Made by a program: the position numbers and the translations under genes. From Galeopsis tetrahit (taxonomy: Eukaryota > Streptophyta > Magnoliopsida > Lamiales > Lamiaceae), in the NCBI GenBank assembly GCA_963675135.1, contig OY776130.1:27644001-27708000 (forward strand): a DNA stretch of 64,000 nt. Direction: 5' to 3'. Below the pieces are notes generated by a model. The model was not told the origin of the DNA. It saw only the letters and a program-made list of their open reading frames with translations, and searched no databases. Every line of letters begins with the position of its first letter. Positions within the stretch are counted from its first letter, which is position 1. Of this stretch, positions 22,296 through 32,904 are shown piece after piece.

Positions 22296-22709
22296 TATAT
22301 TTTTATTAAAGTTAATGTCATGTTTCAATTCAGTATTAGTTGCACAATGCAATAAAAGATTCGCAATGTACAAAAGATACATGGATTTAGGACAAATCTA
22401 TAATCTATCTACATCGACTTTTCATTAAAGAGTTCTCACTCTTGGCAAAAGACATAGCCCATGTGAGAGATGCAAGCGTGCGCCGTTTATATATATTCCA
22501 GTCTCTCATTTTAATAAAATGCATTAATTAATTCTTTCGATATTATTTTTATTTTTCTATTATAGGGACAAAGTTCCTTTAATTTAAATGCTTGTTTGTT
22601 TGTTATAGCTATATATTTAGCCCCATTATTTAGTATTTATGGTTTCATTCAATTCTACGTCTACTCTAAATTTACAACAATATGAGAGCTTGAGGATGTC
22701 GTTTAAATT

Positions 22710-23349
22710 ATTTCATCCAAGGACGGAGCCACACTGGGCCCAAAGGGGCCCAGTGGCCCCCCACCACTTTTTTATTTATTTATATATATTCTAATTTTTT
22801 ATTTAAATAATTATATATGTATTATTTTGGTAATTAATTTTATTATATATAAATAAAAATATTATTTTCATTTTAAGACATACATATTAAGTTTAAACGG
22901 AACAAAAAATGAATGCTTATCTACAAAGTTTAGAAGGAATAATTTTTTTTTTCTCTTTTTCATGTATTTTCTTCTTAAATTTATTTCATAATACTTTAAA
23001 AAATGTATTTTTTTAATAGATCGAGTCAATAGATTGATGGTGTGTTTGAGATTATTGTCTAAATTTTTGCTAAACTCAAAAAAATATCCTTAAAATTGAA
23101 CAATATTATTGATTTTTTTTTAATAGTGTTTTAAATTTTTTGTAGATTTATATTTAAAAGTATTATATTGTTTCGCTTCATGATTAAATTATAACTGAAG
23201 AAAGAAAATGATTTTAAAATTTTTTAACGGTATTAATAATTAAACAAATTTTAAATTGTTCCGCTTTATTTTAAGTCGAAACTACCAAAACTTCTTATAC
23301 AAATCGGGCCCCCCAATCATAATTTTCTGGCTCCGTCACTGATTTCATC
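22710..23349. mobile_element. Non-autonomous hAT-type element with 8-bp TSD
   Basis: The element 22718-23341 starts CAAGGACGGAGCCA and ends TGGCTCCGTCACTG, giving 14-bp inverted ends of the type CA..GACGGAGCCA. It is flanked by identical 8-bp repeats ATTTCATC at 22710-22717 and 23342-23349, the duplication length of hAT transposons. The interior is AT-rich and has no transposase frame. Confidence 0.8.
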
Positions 23350-25099
23350 CCCTCCCAATTTATTACATTTTCATGATTTTATCTATATATAACATTCGGA
23401 TTGGTCGAATCAATTTCTTAAGAAATTGAGTTGACTTGGTCAACCCTAAATATTCAAAAATATTGTGAATAAATTTTTTGACTTGGTCTTTTTTTTTTTT
23501 TATTATTATTTTTTTTGTAATTTTTTTTATTGGTAATTTTTTTTCGAAAATGTGTGTGTTGAAAAGTGTAAGTCAATATTACTAAAAAGTGTAACATAAT
23601 ATTACTAAAAAGTGCAAGTTACTATAATTGAAAAGTGCAATACAGTACAACTTTTAAAGAAAAGTGTAAGTCATTATAACTAGAAAGTGCAAGTTAGTAT
23701 AACTAGAAAGTGCAACACAATATTATTAAAAAGTGCATGTCAATATACTTGAAAAGTGCAACACAATATTTTAATGAAAAGTATAAGTTATTATAACTGA
23801 AAAGTACAATAAAATACGACTAAAAGGTGTAACATAACATTACTAAAAAGTGTAAGTCACTATAACTAAACATATTGTTGGAAATTGTAAGTCAATACAA
23901 CTGAAAAGTGCAACAAAATATGACTAAAATGTGTAGCATAACATTACTAAAAAGTGTAAGTCAATATAACTGAAAAATATTGTTGAAAATTGCAAGCCAC
24001 TACAACTGAAAAGTGCAATAAAATATATCTAAAATGTGTAACATAACATCACTAAAAAGTGTATGTCATTATAACTGAAATTATTATTGCAAACATTGCA
24101 AAATAACATGCTAAAAAATTGTAAAATGCATGTTACATTTTTCCTTATTTTCAACATGCACTTTTATAATTAAAAAAAAATATATGTGAAAATTGTTAGA
24201 TGTGAGAGTTAAACACTAAACCCAACGTAAAATACAATATGTCCAACCGTTTGAGCTACATCAATTAATATACATATTTTTCGCGTGTTTTATTTTTATT
24301 GTTGATCCTACCCATTTTTTAAAATGGTCGACAGGAGACCTACCCATAACCTTCGATTAATTCCATTTATATATAAATGCATCCTTGTTATCAATGAATG
24401 TAATTTATTAAATAGGATAGATTAACTTAACATCAACGGATAATCAAGTTTAAAATTGATGTTTAATCAAACCTAAAACGCACTCGATTGTGCATAGTAA
24501 ATATGAATAGAGTTCTTTTTCAACATAATTTGAACTATAGACGTGGACAAGTATAAACTCTATACGGGTCTCTCTTGACTCAATGTAAAAAATAATAATG
24601 TTTAAGTAAAAAAATATAGTTACTTTTGTTAAAAACATTATCAAGTGTTGTAAAAAAATACACTAGACATCAAATCTGAAAAAAAAAAAAAAAAATGAGC
24701 TGTTCAATCCAAATATCTGAAATATGGGTCAAAAGAGATCCGTCTCACAAAAAAATATCGGTAAGACGGTGTCATATATACAAGTTTTTTTCTTTTTACC
24801 TTGAATATTAATGTGGAATTTTCAATCCACCTCTGGCAAGACAGTACGACATATTAGGTGAAAGTAGTTAACACAAAGTCTAGTTCACACCAATTATTCA
24901 ATTGAATTAACCAAGGCAGTTATGATGATACCTAATTAATTAATTAATTACATCAACCAAACTCTTAATTGCTCTTTAAAATATTTGAGGCCTTGTGGTC
25001 CTCTCTCCTACCTCCTTTTACTCTCTTTCTCTCTTTATTTTGAATGCACTTTCATACCAAAAAAATATAATCTTTTGCATTCTACTTGTATGTATGTAT
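23350..25099. repeat. AT-rich DNA with degenerate AAAAGTG(T/C)AA repeat array (about 23555-24140)
   Basis: From about 23555 to 24140 the motif AAAAGTGTAAGTCA.TATAACT or AAAAGTGCAACACAATATTA recurs about every 20-25 bases, some twenty-five times and imperfectly. A shorter array of the same motif sits inside the insertion at 25950-26778, so the two belong to one repeat family. The rest is AT-rich with no gene. Confidence 0.6.
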
Positions 25100-25268
25100 G
25101 TTGGTTTTGAGAGGTTAAGCTGCCAGCTTGATCTGGTTTGAAAACAATGCCATCTTTTTGGAAATTTTCTAAGTCTATTTGATTTTAACTACTCCTTTCG
25201 TCTCGCGATTATTTTCAAGAACTGGGTTCCATGATCAGGTCATCTGGCAGCTTCAATCACTCACCAAC
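25100..25268 (+). ncRNA. MIR167: Candidate MIR167-family microRNA hairpin
   Basis: The 5' arm at 25115-25136 reads TTAAGCTGCCAGCTTGATCT(GG). It differs from canonical miR167 (TGAAGCTGCCAGCATGATCT..) only at positions 2 and 14. The 3' arm at 25237-25258 reads AGGTCATCTGGCAGCTTCAA(TC), the form of a miR167 star strand, and pairs perfectly over AAGCTGCCAG. The lower stem continues to GTTGGT (25100-25105) pairing with ACCAAC (25263-25268), leaving a loop of about 100 nt. miR167 represses auxin response factors ARF6/ARF8 in known plants. The two changed bases face unpaired bases in the star arm, which still suits the canonical mature sequence. It may therefore be a decaying or diverging paralog. 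Transcription is not shown. Confidence 0.7.
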
Positions 25269-25802
25269 GATACAATTAACGTTGGACTCATCAATATAAA
25301 TCCTCCCAACCCAGGTAAGTATATATTATTTCTTATTTGATTATTATTACTATTATTATTGTAAATTGTTTAATTAAAGCTCTGAAATTGTCAAAGAGAA
25401 GAGATTCAAGAAAATTTGTGTTCTTCCCAGTTCTATCTGGTTAAGTTTTTCACACTGTCCTAATAAATTAGTTTCAAATAAGTTCTTGTTTAAACTTTTC
25501 TTATTTTCACCAAATTTAAAAATTAATAAAGAAAAACCTCTCTGAATCCTCCGGCGACTCTTCGAAACTTCCGGTTCTAAAAAGTAGTTGGTGTTATTAA
25601 TTAGCACTTGAGTTACTCCACTTCGTTTTCTTTATAAATTTGATCTTATTTATGTCAAATTGTCAATATATATATGAATGTTGTTGAATTAAGTGATCAC
25701 AGTCCGAATTAATTTAGGAACTGGAGTACAATTGTTTGAAGGTAATGTGCATGATATTTATTATTTAGGGGCATGATATGTATATAATTTTAAAAAATTA
25801 TA

Positions 25803-26936
25803 CTTCTTCCATCCAATTTTATTATGCCAACTTCTTCGGGCACGAGTTTTAATGAATATTGATTAGTTTATTCATAAAATAGATAAATTGAGGATATGAT
25901 GGGGTATTGTGGAGTCCATTTATATATAAATGACCCTTTAAAAATAAAGGGTTTTGTCTATGCACGTCATAATTTTTTCTGTTTTAGTTTTTTTGTAATT
26001 TCTTTTTCTTTTATTAATTAATTAAAAATAACTGCCTATCTCCATTGAATTATTTATGTTTTCCTTTTTTCTGTGTTTTAGTTTTTTTAATTTATTAATC
26101 AATTAAAAATAACCGCTTACCTACATTGAATTATTTATGTCGTGTCTTTTTATTTTCTGCTTAAATTTTTTTGTATTTTTTTTAATTAAAAAAATGGATA
26201 AAAAGAAGGTATGAACTATGTATCTTAAACTTATAACTTTTTTTTAAGTATAAATCACTATATTAAAAAATGCAATACACTTGATAAAAAGTGTAAGTCA
26301 TTATAACTAAAAAAAAAATAAAAAAAAAATTTATTAAAAAGTATAAGTCATTATAACTTAAAAGTGCAACACAATATTAATGAAAAATGTAAGTTATTAT
26401 AATTAAAAGTGCAACTCAATTTTTTACTGAAAAATGTAACACAATATTATTAAAAAGTGCAAGTCAATATCACAATTTTTAATAAAAAGTGTATGTTATT
26501 ATAACTGAAAAATACAACACAATATTATTAAAAAGTGTAAGTCTAAATAAAAATATTACTGTAAATTGTAAGACAATACAATTGAAAAGTGCAACACCAT
26601 TTACCAAAAAGTGTAACCATAAAAAAATATTGAAGGAAGTGGGAAACGAATATTTACAAGGTTGAAATACCATTGGGCCACAAGCTAACTACTGTAACAA
26701 AGCTGTTGTAAATAATACTTAACCGCTTATTGGACTCGAGTGCACAACATGCACTCGAGTCCACACTAGATCTACCCTAAATAAAGTGAATGACAAAGTG
26801 AGTAAATAAGTGAGGGTAGTAGGGTGGAAATAAAGTAATATGCATAGTATTGTTTTCATAAAGGGTATGAACATAATAAAATTGGACAACCAAAAAAAGG
26901 AAAGTGAGAATAATGAAATTGGACGGAAGGAAGGAG
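25803..26936. mobile_element. Stowaway-like MITE (family 2, copy 3), split by an insertion
   Basis: The left part is 25803-25949 (CTTCTTCCATCCAATTTTAT, TTTTAATGAATATTGATTAG) and the right part 26779-26936 (AATAAAGTGAATGACAAAG to GACGGAAGGAAGGAG). Together they match the 19615-19894 copy. TA flanks lie at 25801-25802 and 26937-26938. Confidence 0.75.
25942..26786. mobile_element. 829-bp insertion inside the MITE, 8-bp direct repeats, terminal-proximal hairpin
   Basis: The insert 25950-26778 lies between AAATAAAG at 25942-25949 and AAATAAAG at 26779-26786. Inside are a duplicated block of about 85 bp (from about 25979 and from about 26071, sharing TTTTAGTTTTTTT and CATTGAATTATTTATG), the AAAAGTG(T/C)AA array and a perfect 13-bp stem GGACTCGAGTGCA / TGCACTCGAGTCC (26733-26763 including a 5-nt loop) 15 bases before the right end. 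No protein. An 8-bp duplication suggests hAT, while the hairpin near the end is Helitron-like. Confidence 0.55.
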
Positions 26937-27475
26937 TATATAGTATACATGCAATTCTTAAATGTATTTCAAATTTATATTTATTTATGTGTACGTAAAT
27001 TATTACATATATAATATATATGTTGGAGAAATTAGTTTTATTAATTATGATTTTAAATGATCGAGAGTGTGGGACACTTGTCTTTGATCAATTAATATTT
27101 GAGGGTTTCAAATGTAATTTATGAAATATTTTGCTCTATTTTTAAATTGGATAATCGTAGTGTATTTAATTAAATATTAAAACTGAATTTTGTTGGATGA
27201 AAAAATGAATACACACTTTATAAATTAAGGTGTGTTAGAAAATGTGAGAATTAAGTCACATAGAAAATTTAGTGGGATTAACTAGGTAAGAGTTTGTTAA
27301 AATAGTTGAAATTATATTGAATAATAAGCAATCATGTAAGCCAGATGAGTGGACGCACCCAATAGGCCTTGGACCATTGATTGTGTAGGTCAACTTGGGG
27401 ACAAGGCAAATACATATAGGCGGCGCGAGAAGCTACTAGTAGGGCTGGAGAGGTATTTATTTGTGGGGTTGAGAT
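26937..27475. other. AT-rich intergenic DNA
   Basis: No gene or clear repeat that I can support. Short ORFs are chance. Confidence 0.5.
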
Positions 27476-27634
27476 TTTTTTTATTTTTGATCAGTAAAGT
27501 AAACTTCATTAATTATAATACTGATGCGACCTTATTGAATCCATGGGAGTGGATGATAAGGAACACAACCAAAGAAATAATAAAGATAAGAAATACCCGG
27601 ATGAGCTCTTGATAAGTCCTTGGATATTTGATAG

Positions 27635-28262
27635 TGATGCACGCCTTAGTAGGCCCGAGGACCTGCACGCAAAACCGGGCCGGAGGAGTGTTCGGCGACG
27701 GACCTCCGACGCTCAAGTCAGTCGAGCTCGATGAAGAAGATGAAGATAATAATAATCTTTCATGTTTGTATGTGTGTTGTAAAATGGATAGAATGACTTA
27801 GATCAACAATTGAAATAAGAAGGAATGCTTTTATACCTTGTAATGGAGGGGTAGGGAAGTAATTTTACCTCTAGGGTTTGTGGTAAGCAATGCCACGTCA
27901 CCGTACTACCTGACACATAGCAAGCTGTCACGCATACATTTTCAGGGATGCTCAGAGATTTTCTGACGCACCAAGATTCCTTACTCTTCTTGAAGGCCAA
28001 GACAATTCATTTCCTTGGTCCTAAGCGAGCGGGGAAGACCTAATAAGGTTCTTCCCTTCTTAGCCGTGCTCATCAATTCTGGTAGCGTTGGAGATAAGGT
28101 TACTAATATCAGATCAGATTCCGGAGGGATCTGATCAACTCTTGTCCCATTTCATGAGATCAGATCCTGGAATGACCAGGTCCTGGGGGAAGTGATCAGC
28201 TCTTATTTTGGTTCCTAATCAGTATCTCTTCTTTCCTGGACCTGCACCATTATGTCACATCA
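27635..28262 (-). repeat. Candidate solo LTR within the LINE 3' region
   Basis: Read on the minus strand it starts TGATGTGACATAATGG, has GGTATAAAAGC near 27840 as a TATA box, then a GC-rich segment with GACTTGAGCGTCGGAGGTCC (about 27700-27720), typical of plant LTR U5 ends, and ends GGCGTGCATCA. Length is about 630 bp. Flanks GATAG and AATAC do not match, so the TSD is missing or my ends are off. Confidence 0.5.
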
Positions 28263-28352
28263 AATACATTGGGTATAAGGCGTACCCTTAGAATTACAAT
28301 GAAGCAGTATTATCAGTAGAAATGAAAACAGAACCAGATGGCACTAAAGACT

Positions 28353-29597
28353 CTAACCATTTATCAGATTACATGGGTTACATATCCATGACCTGAAGCA
28401 ACTATTCCCCTGGGATGGATATTTGATGACAAACCAAATCCACAATCTAATCTTGAGTTCCTCCATGAATCTTTTGTACGAGAACTCTTCTTCATTTTTA
28501 AAAATGATAGCATTTCTCCATTTCCATATGAGCCACACAATACCAAGCCAAATACATACTGCATTAGATTCTCCATTTTTACCTCTAATCAAACCTCCGA
28601 AACTCAGCAGATTTTGAAGTGTACCTGGGTGTAAAACTGCAGCCTGTTGCATCCATGCAATGCACTCCATCCAGATTTTAAATGAATGTGGGCATTCGAA
28701 GAAGAGGTGCCTCTCTGTCTCTTCGTTTTTTTTGCAGAAAACACACTTCACATCGTCATTCGGTTGTAGTATGTTTCTTCTGCGAAGGTTAGCTCGGGTT
28801 GGTAGTCTACCCCATAGTACTCTCCATCCATGCGCCATCACTTTTGAGGGGGCGAAAGTTGACCATATTGCCTTATACCCCCTTAGAGTGTTGACATCCA
28901 ACTGAGCCGATTCGCCTTGGTTGATGAGTGTCGTGTATGTGTCTTTCGTCGTGAAAAAACCAGAAGTAGAGTATCTCCATCGCCATGTGTCCTCTATATT
29001 GGGATCCAACTTGTACCCGTCAATCAAAGAAATAAGCTCGTTAAGAGAATCTTGCTCCCTATCCAATAGGGGTCGACGCCAATTCCATGACCACTTCCAT
29101 TCCTGACCTATCCAACACCCCATCTCCCCTATAGTTTTTCTTTTGTCAATGTTAATGCTATATAGTCTACGAAACTTTACAGCTAACTTCCCTTCCCCAG
29201 ACCAATCTTCTTCCCAAAAATACGTTATTCTACCATTACCTAGTTTCTTCTCTAGACCTTTCTCAAACCAGCCCCCTTCGCCTATACTTATTGCTCTCAA
29301 GACATCTTTCCACCACAATGAAACTCTCTCTGTTCTCCCCGTAGGTAACCTGCTTATTTCAGTTCCCCCAGTTTCGCTATATCTAGATTTCAGCACCCTG
29401 ACCCATAAACTACGGCTCTCATTGAGGAATCTCCACCCCCATTTTCCTATTAGTACTTTATTAAAAGTTTCTACGCAACGAATCCCAAGGCCCCCCATCA
29501 GTTTTGAATTACATACTTTCCTCCACTCAACCCACGCAATTTTATTGTGTCTCTCCCCGCCCCCCCCCCCATAAGAATTTACGAAATAAACACTCAA
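28353..29597 (-). pseudogene. LINE ORF2 C-terminal region with zf-RVT domain
   Basis: An open frame of about 414 residues covers the LINE segment after RT: IAWVEWRKVCNSKLMGGLGI, SLWWKDVL and GNGRITYFWEEDW. The zf-RVT zinc-binding block follows (SKVMAHGWRVLWGRLPTR, CVFCKKNEETERHLFFECPH) and then the GIVWLIWKWRNAIIF tail. No RNase H follows, unlike the LINE at 6-12 kb, so the two belong to different L1 lineages. The upstream end overlaps the RT frame near 29,595, where a frame change joins them. Confidence 0.82.
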
Positions 29598-30832
29598 TCT
29601 CTCTCACAGTTTTTTTTGGAATTTGGTAGAAGGAGAGATAGTAGATAGGTAGCGTAAATAAAACCGAGTTGATCAATGTGATTCTGCCCCCCATGGAGAT
29701 TTTCCTGTCTTCCCACTTTCTCAAACGATTCTTGGATTTTTTCTATGATGAAAGCCCATGCCGCTGTCCGTTTCTGGTTCGACCCCACTTTTATGCCGAG
29801 ATAAGAGAAAGGTAGAGACCCTACATTGCAGCCCAGGGTTTCAGCCATCTCTGTAAGTATATCAGGCTCCACGTTTACTCCCATTACCGAACATTTGTCA
29901 AAATTTACTTTCAGGCCGGACATTAATTCCATGATCCGTAGGATTCGCCTCATTCCATTAGCGTTCTCTCTGCTTGCCTCCCCCATAAGGATTGTGTCGT
30001 CGGCATATTGTAGATGGGATATCCTGATCCTATCCCTACCGATCTCAGCAGCCCTGAAGTGCCCCTGGTCAGTCGCCTTTTTTTTAACAGTATGCTCAGG
30101 CCTTCTGCAGCAATCAGAAATAGGAAGGGCGAGAGGGGGTCGCTTAAGTCCTCTACCCAATTTAAACTCACCCGAAGGGCTTCCATTAACCAGGACTGTT
30201 GTGGAAGCCGAAGTTATGCACTCCATAATCCACCTCCTCCATTTCGAGTGAAACTTAAATCGTTCCATCATTACTTCTAGGTAGCCCCAATCAATTGAGT
30301 CATATGCCTTAGTGAAGTCGATCTTGAAAAAGACTCGTGTTATCCCTTCCCGTTTTGCTTCATCAATTGCTTCGTTTAAGACGACTACACTGTCCAGAAT
30401 GTATCTTCCCCCCAGAAAGGCACTTTGTGAATCAGAGATGATAGTTGGTAGTGCAGCACTCAGTCTCTTGGCCAAGATCTTGGAGATCAGCTTATACATG
30501 CTACCTACCAGGGAAATTGGCCTGTAGTCTCCTAGAACACTACAGGCTTCTTTTTTCGGTATGAGAACTATGTATGTCGGATTAAAACCTTTCACCAAAC
30601 GACCATTTACATGGAATTCCTCCATCAATTTCATTATTTTCGGCTCGAGTGTCTCCCAATTTGCCTTTATGAAATCGAAGTTAAATCCATCAGGCTTGGG
30701 ACTCTTTGAACTTTCACAGGCATTTACTGCCTCTCGGACTTCTAGTGACGAAAAGGGTGCGATCAATCTCTCGTTTTCATCTTGAGAGATGTTGGGGTCA
30801 CTGGCCCCCACGAAATATATACCGTTTAACAT
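29594..30832 (-). pseudogene. LINE reverse transcriptase with a frameshifted middle
   Basis: RT blocks in order are SSKSPKPDGFNFDFIKANW, GDYRPISLVGSMYKLISKIL, ILDSVVVLNEAIDEA, FFKIDFTKAYDSIDW, HLQYADDTILMG (catalytic YADD intact) and LKVNFDKCSVMGV. Between GRGL and HLQYADD the family motif DPLSPFLFLIAAEGLSILLK occurs in another frame (30186-29950), so two opposite frameshifts bracket that part. Confidence 0.85.
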
Positions 30833-30840
30833 CCCTTCGT

Positions 30841-31014
30841 TTAACTCAATTTTTCTCTTCCCTTTAATACTATTTAACTCAATTTTTCTTCTTTTTTTCT
30901 ACAAAAACTACTCATATATTATAAAAATAAAATGTATAAGATTTATTTAATAAAAAATTAGAATAAATATATGTAGGTATATATATATATATATATATAA
31001 TGTTGGAGATTTTG

Positions 31015-31068
<54 letters not shown>

Positions 31069-31875
31069 GCTACTTATTATTATTTTATTGTTATTAAAAT
31101 AGATTGTCTTTTATATATATATATATATAAAAGAATATTTAAAACACAAATATTCAAGAAAATTCTTTTTTCCAATTTTTTCACAATTGTTTTATTTGAT
31201 AGAAGAATATTTAAAACATAAATATTCAAGAAAAATCTTTTTTTCAATTTTTTCACAATTGTTTTATTTGATAAACAGATTAAAATCTTAAAATTCAAGT
31301 CAAATAATCCTTCATTTTCTCAACTAAGTCCATCTCCCAATCTCTTATTTTTTATGGTATTTAACAAATCTAGTCACATAAACACACGATATTTTTCTGG
31401 GTTAATTCTATTATATATATATATATTATATTATTAATTTAAGATTATAACTTATTTAAGTGAGTATACATAATTAAGAGCGACAGATGTATAAATTTAT
31501 AAACGATTTACCAATTTATCATATTTAATAACTAATGTAATAATTTATGTTAATTTATCGATTTATTCCATTCTTATAATAATTATATTACTTAAAATAA
31601 ATTTTACTTATTTTTAATTAATATACTAAAAAATACTCGTTTCTCAACATATATGGTTTAGGGTTTAAGGTAAAGGGTAGGGTTTAGGGTAAAGGGTCCG
31701 ACTACTCCTTTCAATGTGTACACTTAGACTTCATTAATAAACAAACTTCAAATGTGTATTATGAATTTATATTCAATATGGTAACTTATCCCCGAATACT
31801 CGATCGTTTCTCAACATATATTGTTTACGATTTAAGGAAAACAGTTCGAAGTTTAGGGTAAAGGGTTTGGGGTTT
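30841..31875. repeat. AT-rich DNA: (TA)n runs, 71-bp tandem duplication, telomere-like motifs
   Basis: TA microsatellites at about 30979-30998, 31019-31065 and 31115-31130. A unit of about 71 bp (GAATATTTAAAACACAAATA ... ATTGTTTTATTTGATA) is present twice in tandem at about 31132-31272. At 31655-31698 there are degenerate TTTAGGG units (GGTTTAGGGTTTAAGG...GGGTAGGGTTTAGGG), partly duplicated about 160 bp on. No gene. Confidence 0.75.
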
Positions 31876-32904
31876 AAGGTTGATAGAATGAAATATTTTA
31901 CATTTAGAGATTAAAAAATTCATAGTTTTACACCAAGGTTGTTAAAATGAAATATTTTACATTTAGAAATTAAAAAATTTCTAATTTTACACCAAGGTTG
32001 TTAAAATGAAATATTTTACACTTAGGGATTAAAAAAATCATAATTTTACACAAAGTTGTTAAAATGAAATATTTTACACTTAGGGATTAAAGAATTCATA
32101 ATTTTACACCAAGATTGTTAAAATGAAATATTTTACACTTAGGGATTGAAAAATTCCTAATTTTACATCAAGGTTGTTAAAATGAAATGTTTTACACTTA
32201 GGGATTAAAAGATTCATAATTTTACGCCAATGTTGTTAAAATGAAATATTTTACACTTAGGGATTAAAAAATTCATAATTTTATACCAAGGTTGTTAAAA
32301 AATGAAATATTTTACACTTAGGGATTAAAAAATTCGTAATTTTACACCAAAGTTGTTAAAATTAAATATTTTACATGTAGGGATTAAAAAATTCGTAATT
32401 TTACACCAAGGTTGTTAAAATGAAATATTTTACCTTTAGGGATTAAAAAAATTCGTAATTTTACACCAAGGTTGTTAAAATGAAATATTTTACACTTAGG
32501 GATTAAAAAAAATCATAATTTTACACCAAAATTGTTAAAATAAAATATTTTACACTTAGGGATTAAAAAAATCATAATTTTACACCAAGGTTTTTAAAAT
32601 GAAATATTTTACACTTAGGGATTAATAAAATCATAATTTTACACCAAGCTTGTTAAAATGAAATATTTTACACTTAGGGATTAAAAAAATTCATAGTTTT
32701 ACACCAAGGTTGTTAAAATGAAATATTTTACACTTAGGGATTAAAAAAATCATAATTTTACACAAGGTTGTTAAAATGAAATATTTTACACTTAGAAATT
32801 AAAAAAATTCATAATTTTACACCAAGGTTGTTAATTAAAATGAAATATTTTACACTTATGGATTAAAAAATTCCTAATTTTACACGTTAAAATGAAATAT
32901 TTGT
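31876..32904. repeat. Satellite-like tandem array, about 59-bp unit, about 17 copies
   Basis: The unit is roughly GTTGTTAAAATGAAATATTT, TACACTTAGGGATTAAAAA, then TTCATAATTTTACACCAAG. Copies follow head to tail with few substitutions and 1-4-base indels in A runs (for example TTAATTAAAA near 32832). The first and last units are the most divergent. No ORF runs through it. Confidence 0.92.

Larger units (their letters stand above)
27476..30840 (-). mobile_element. 5'-truncated LINE (minus strand) interrupted by a solo LTR
   Basis: The minus-strand element starts inside the RT domain near 30835 and ends at a T-rich stretch (27476-27492) next to TTGATCAGTAAA, the usual LINE 3' terminus. RT lies at 30832-29594 and the zf-RVT region at 29597-28353. 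No ORF1 or endonuclease is present, so it is 5'-truncated as most LINE copies are. A target duplication could not be fixed. Confidence 0.8.

Noticed and set aside
27349..27734. Overlapping small ORFs starting MDAPNRPW and MGVDDKEH
   Set aside because: They span the LINE 3' end and the U5 of a candidate LTR. Composition and context argue against real genes.
30780..30815. GGTCACTGGCCCCCACG match to the hAT-type element end
   Set aside because: It lies inside LINE coding sequence (GASDPNISQDE) and lacks the rest of the hAT end. Chance similarity.
31000..31221. ORF made of IYIYIY repeats
   Set aside because: It is only translation of the (TA)n microsatellite.
31876..32904. CRISPR-like array of regularly spaced repeats
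   Set aside because: Units are contiguous with no unique spacers, no cas genes are present, and the DNA is plant nuclear. It is a tandem satellite.
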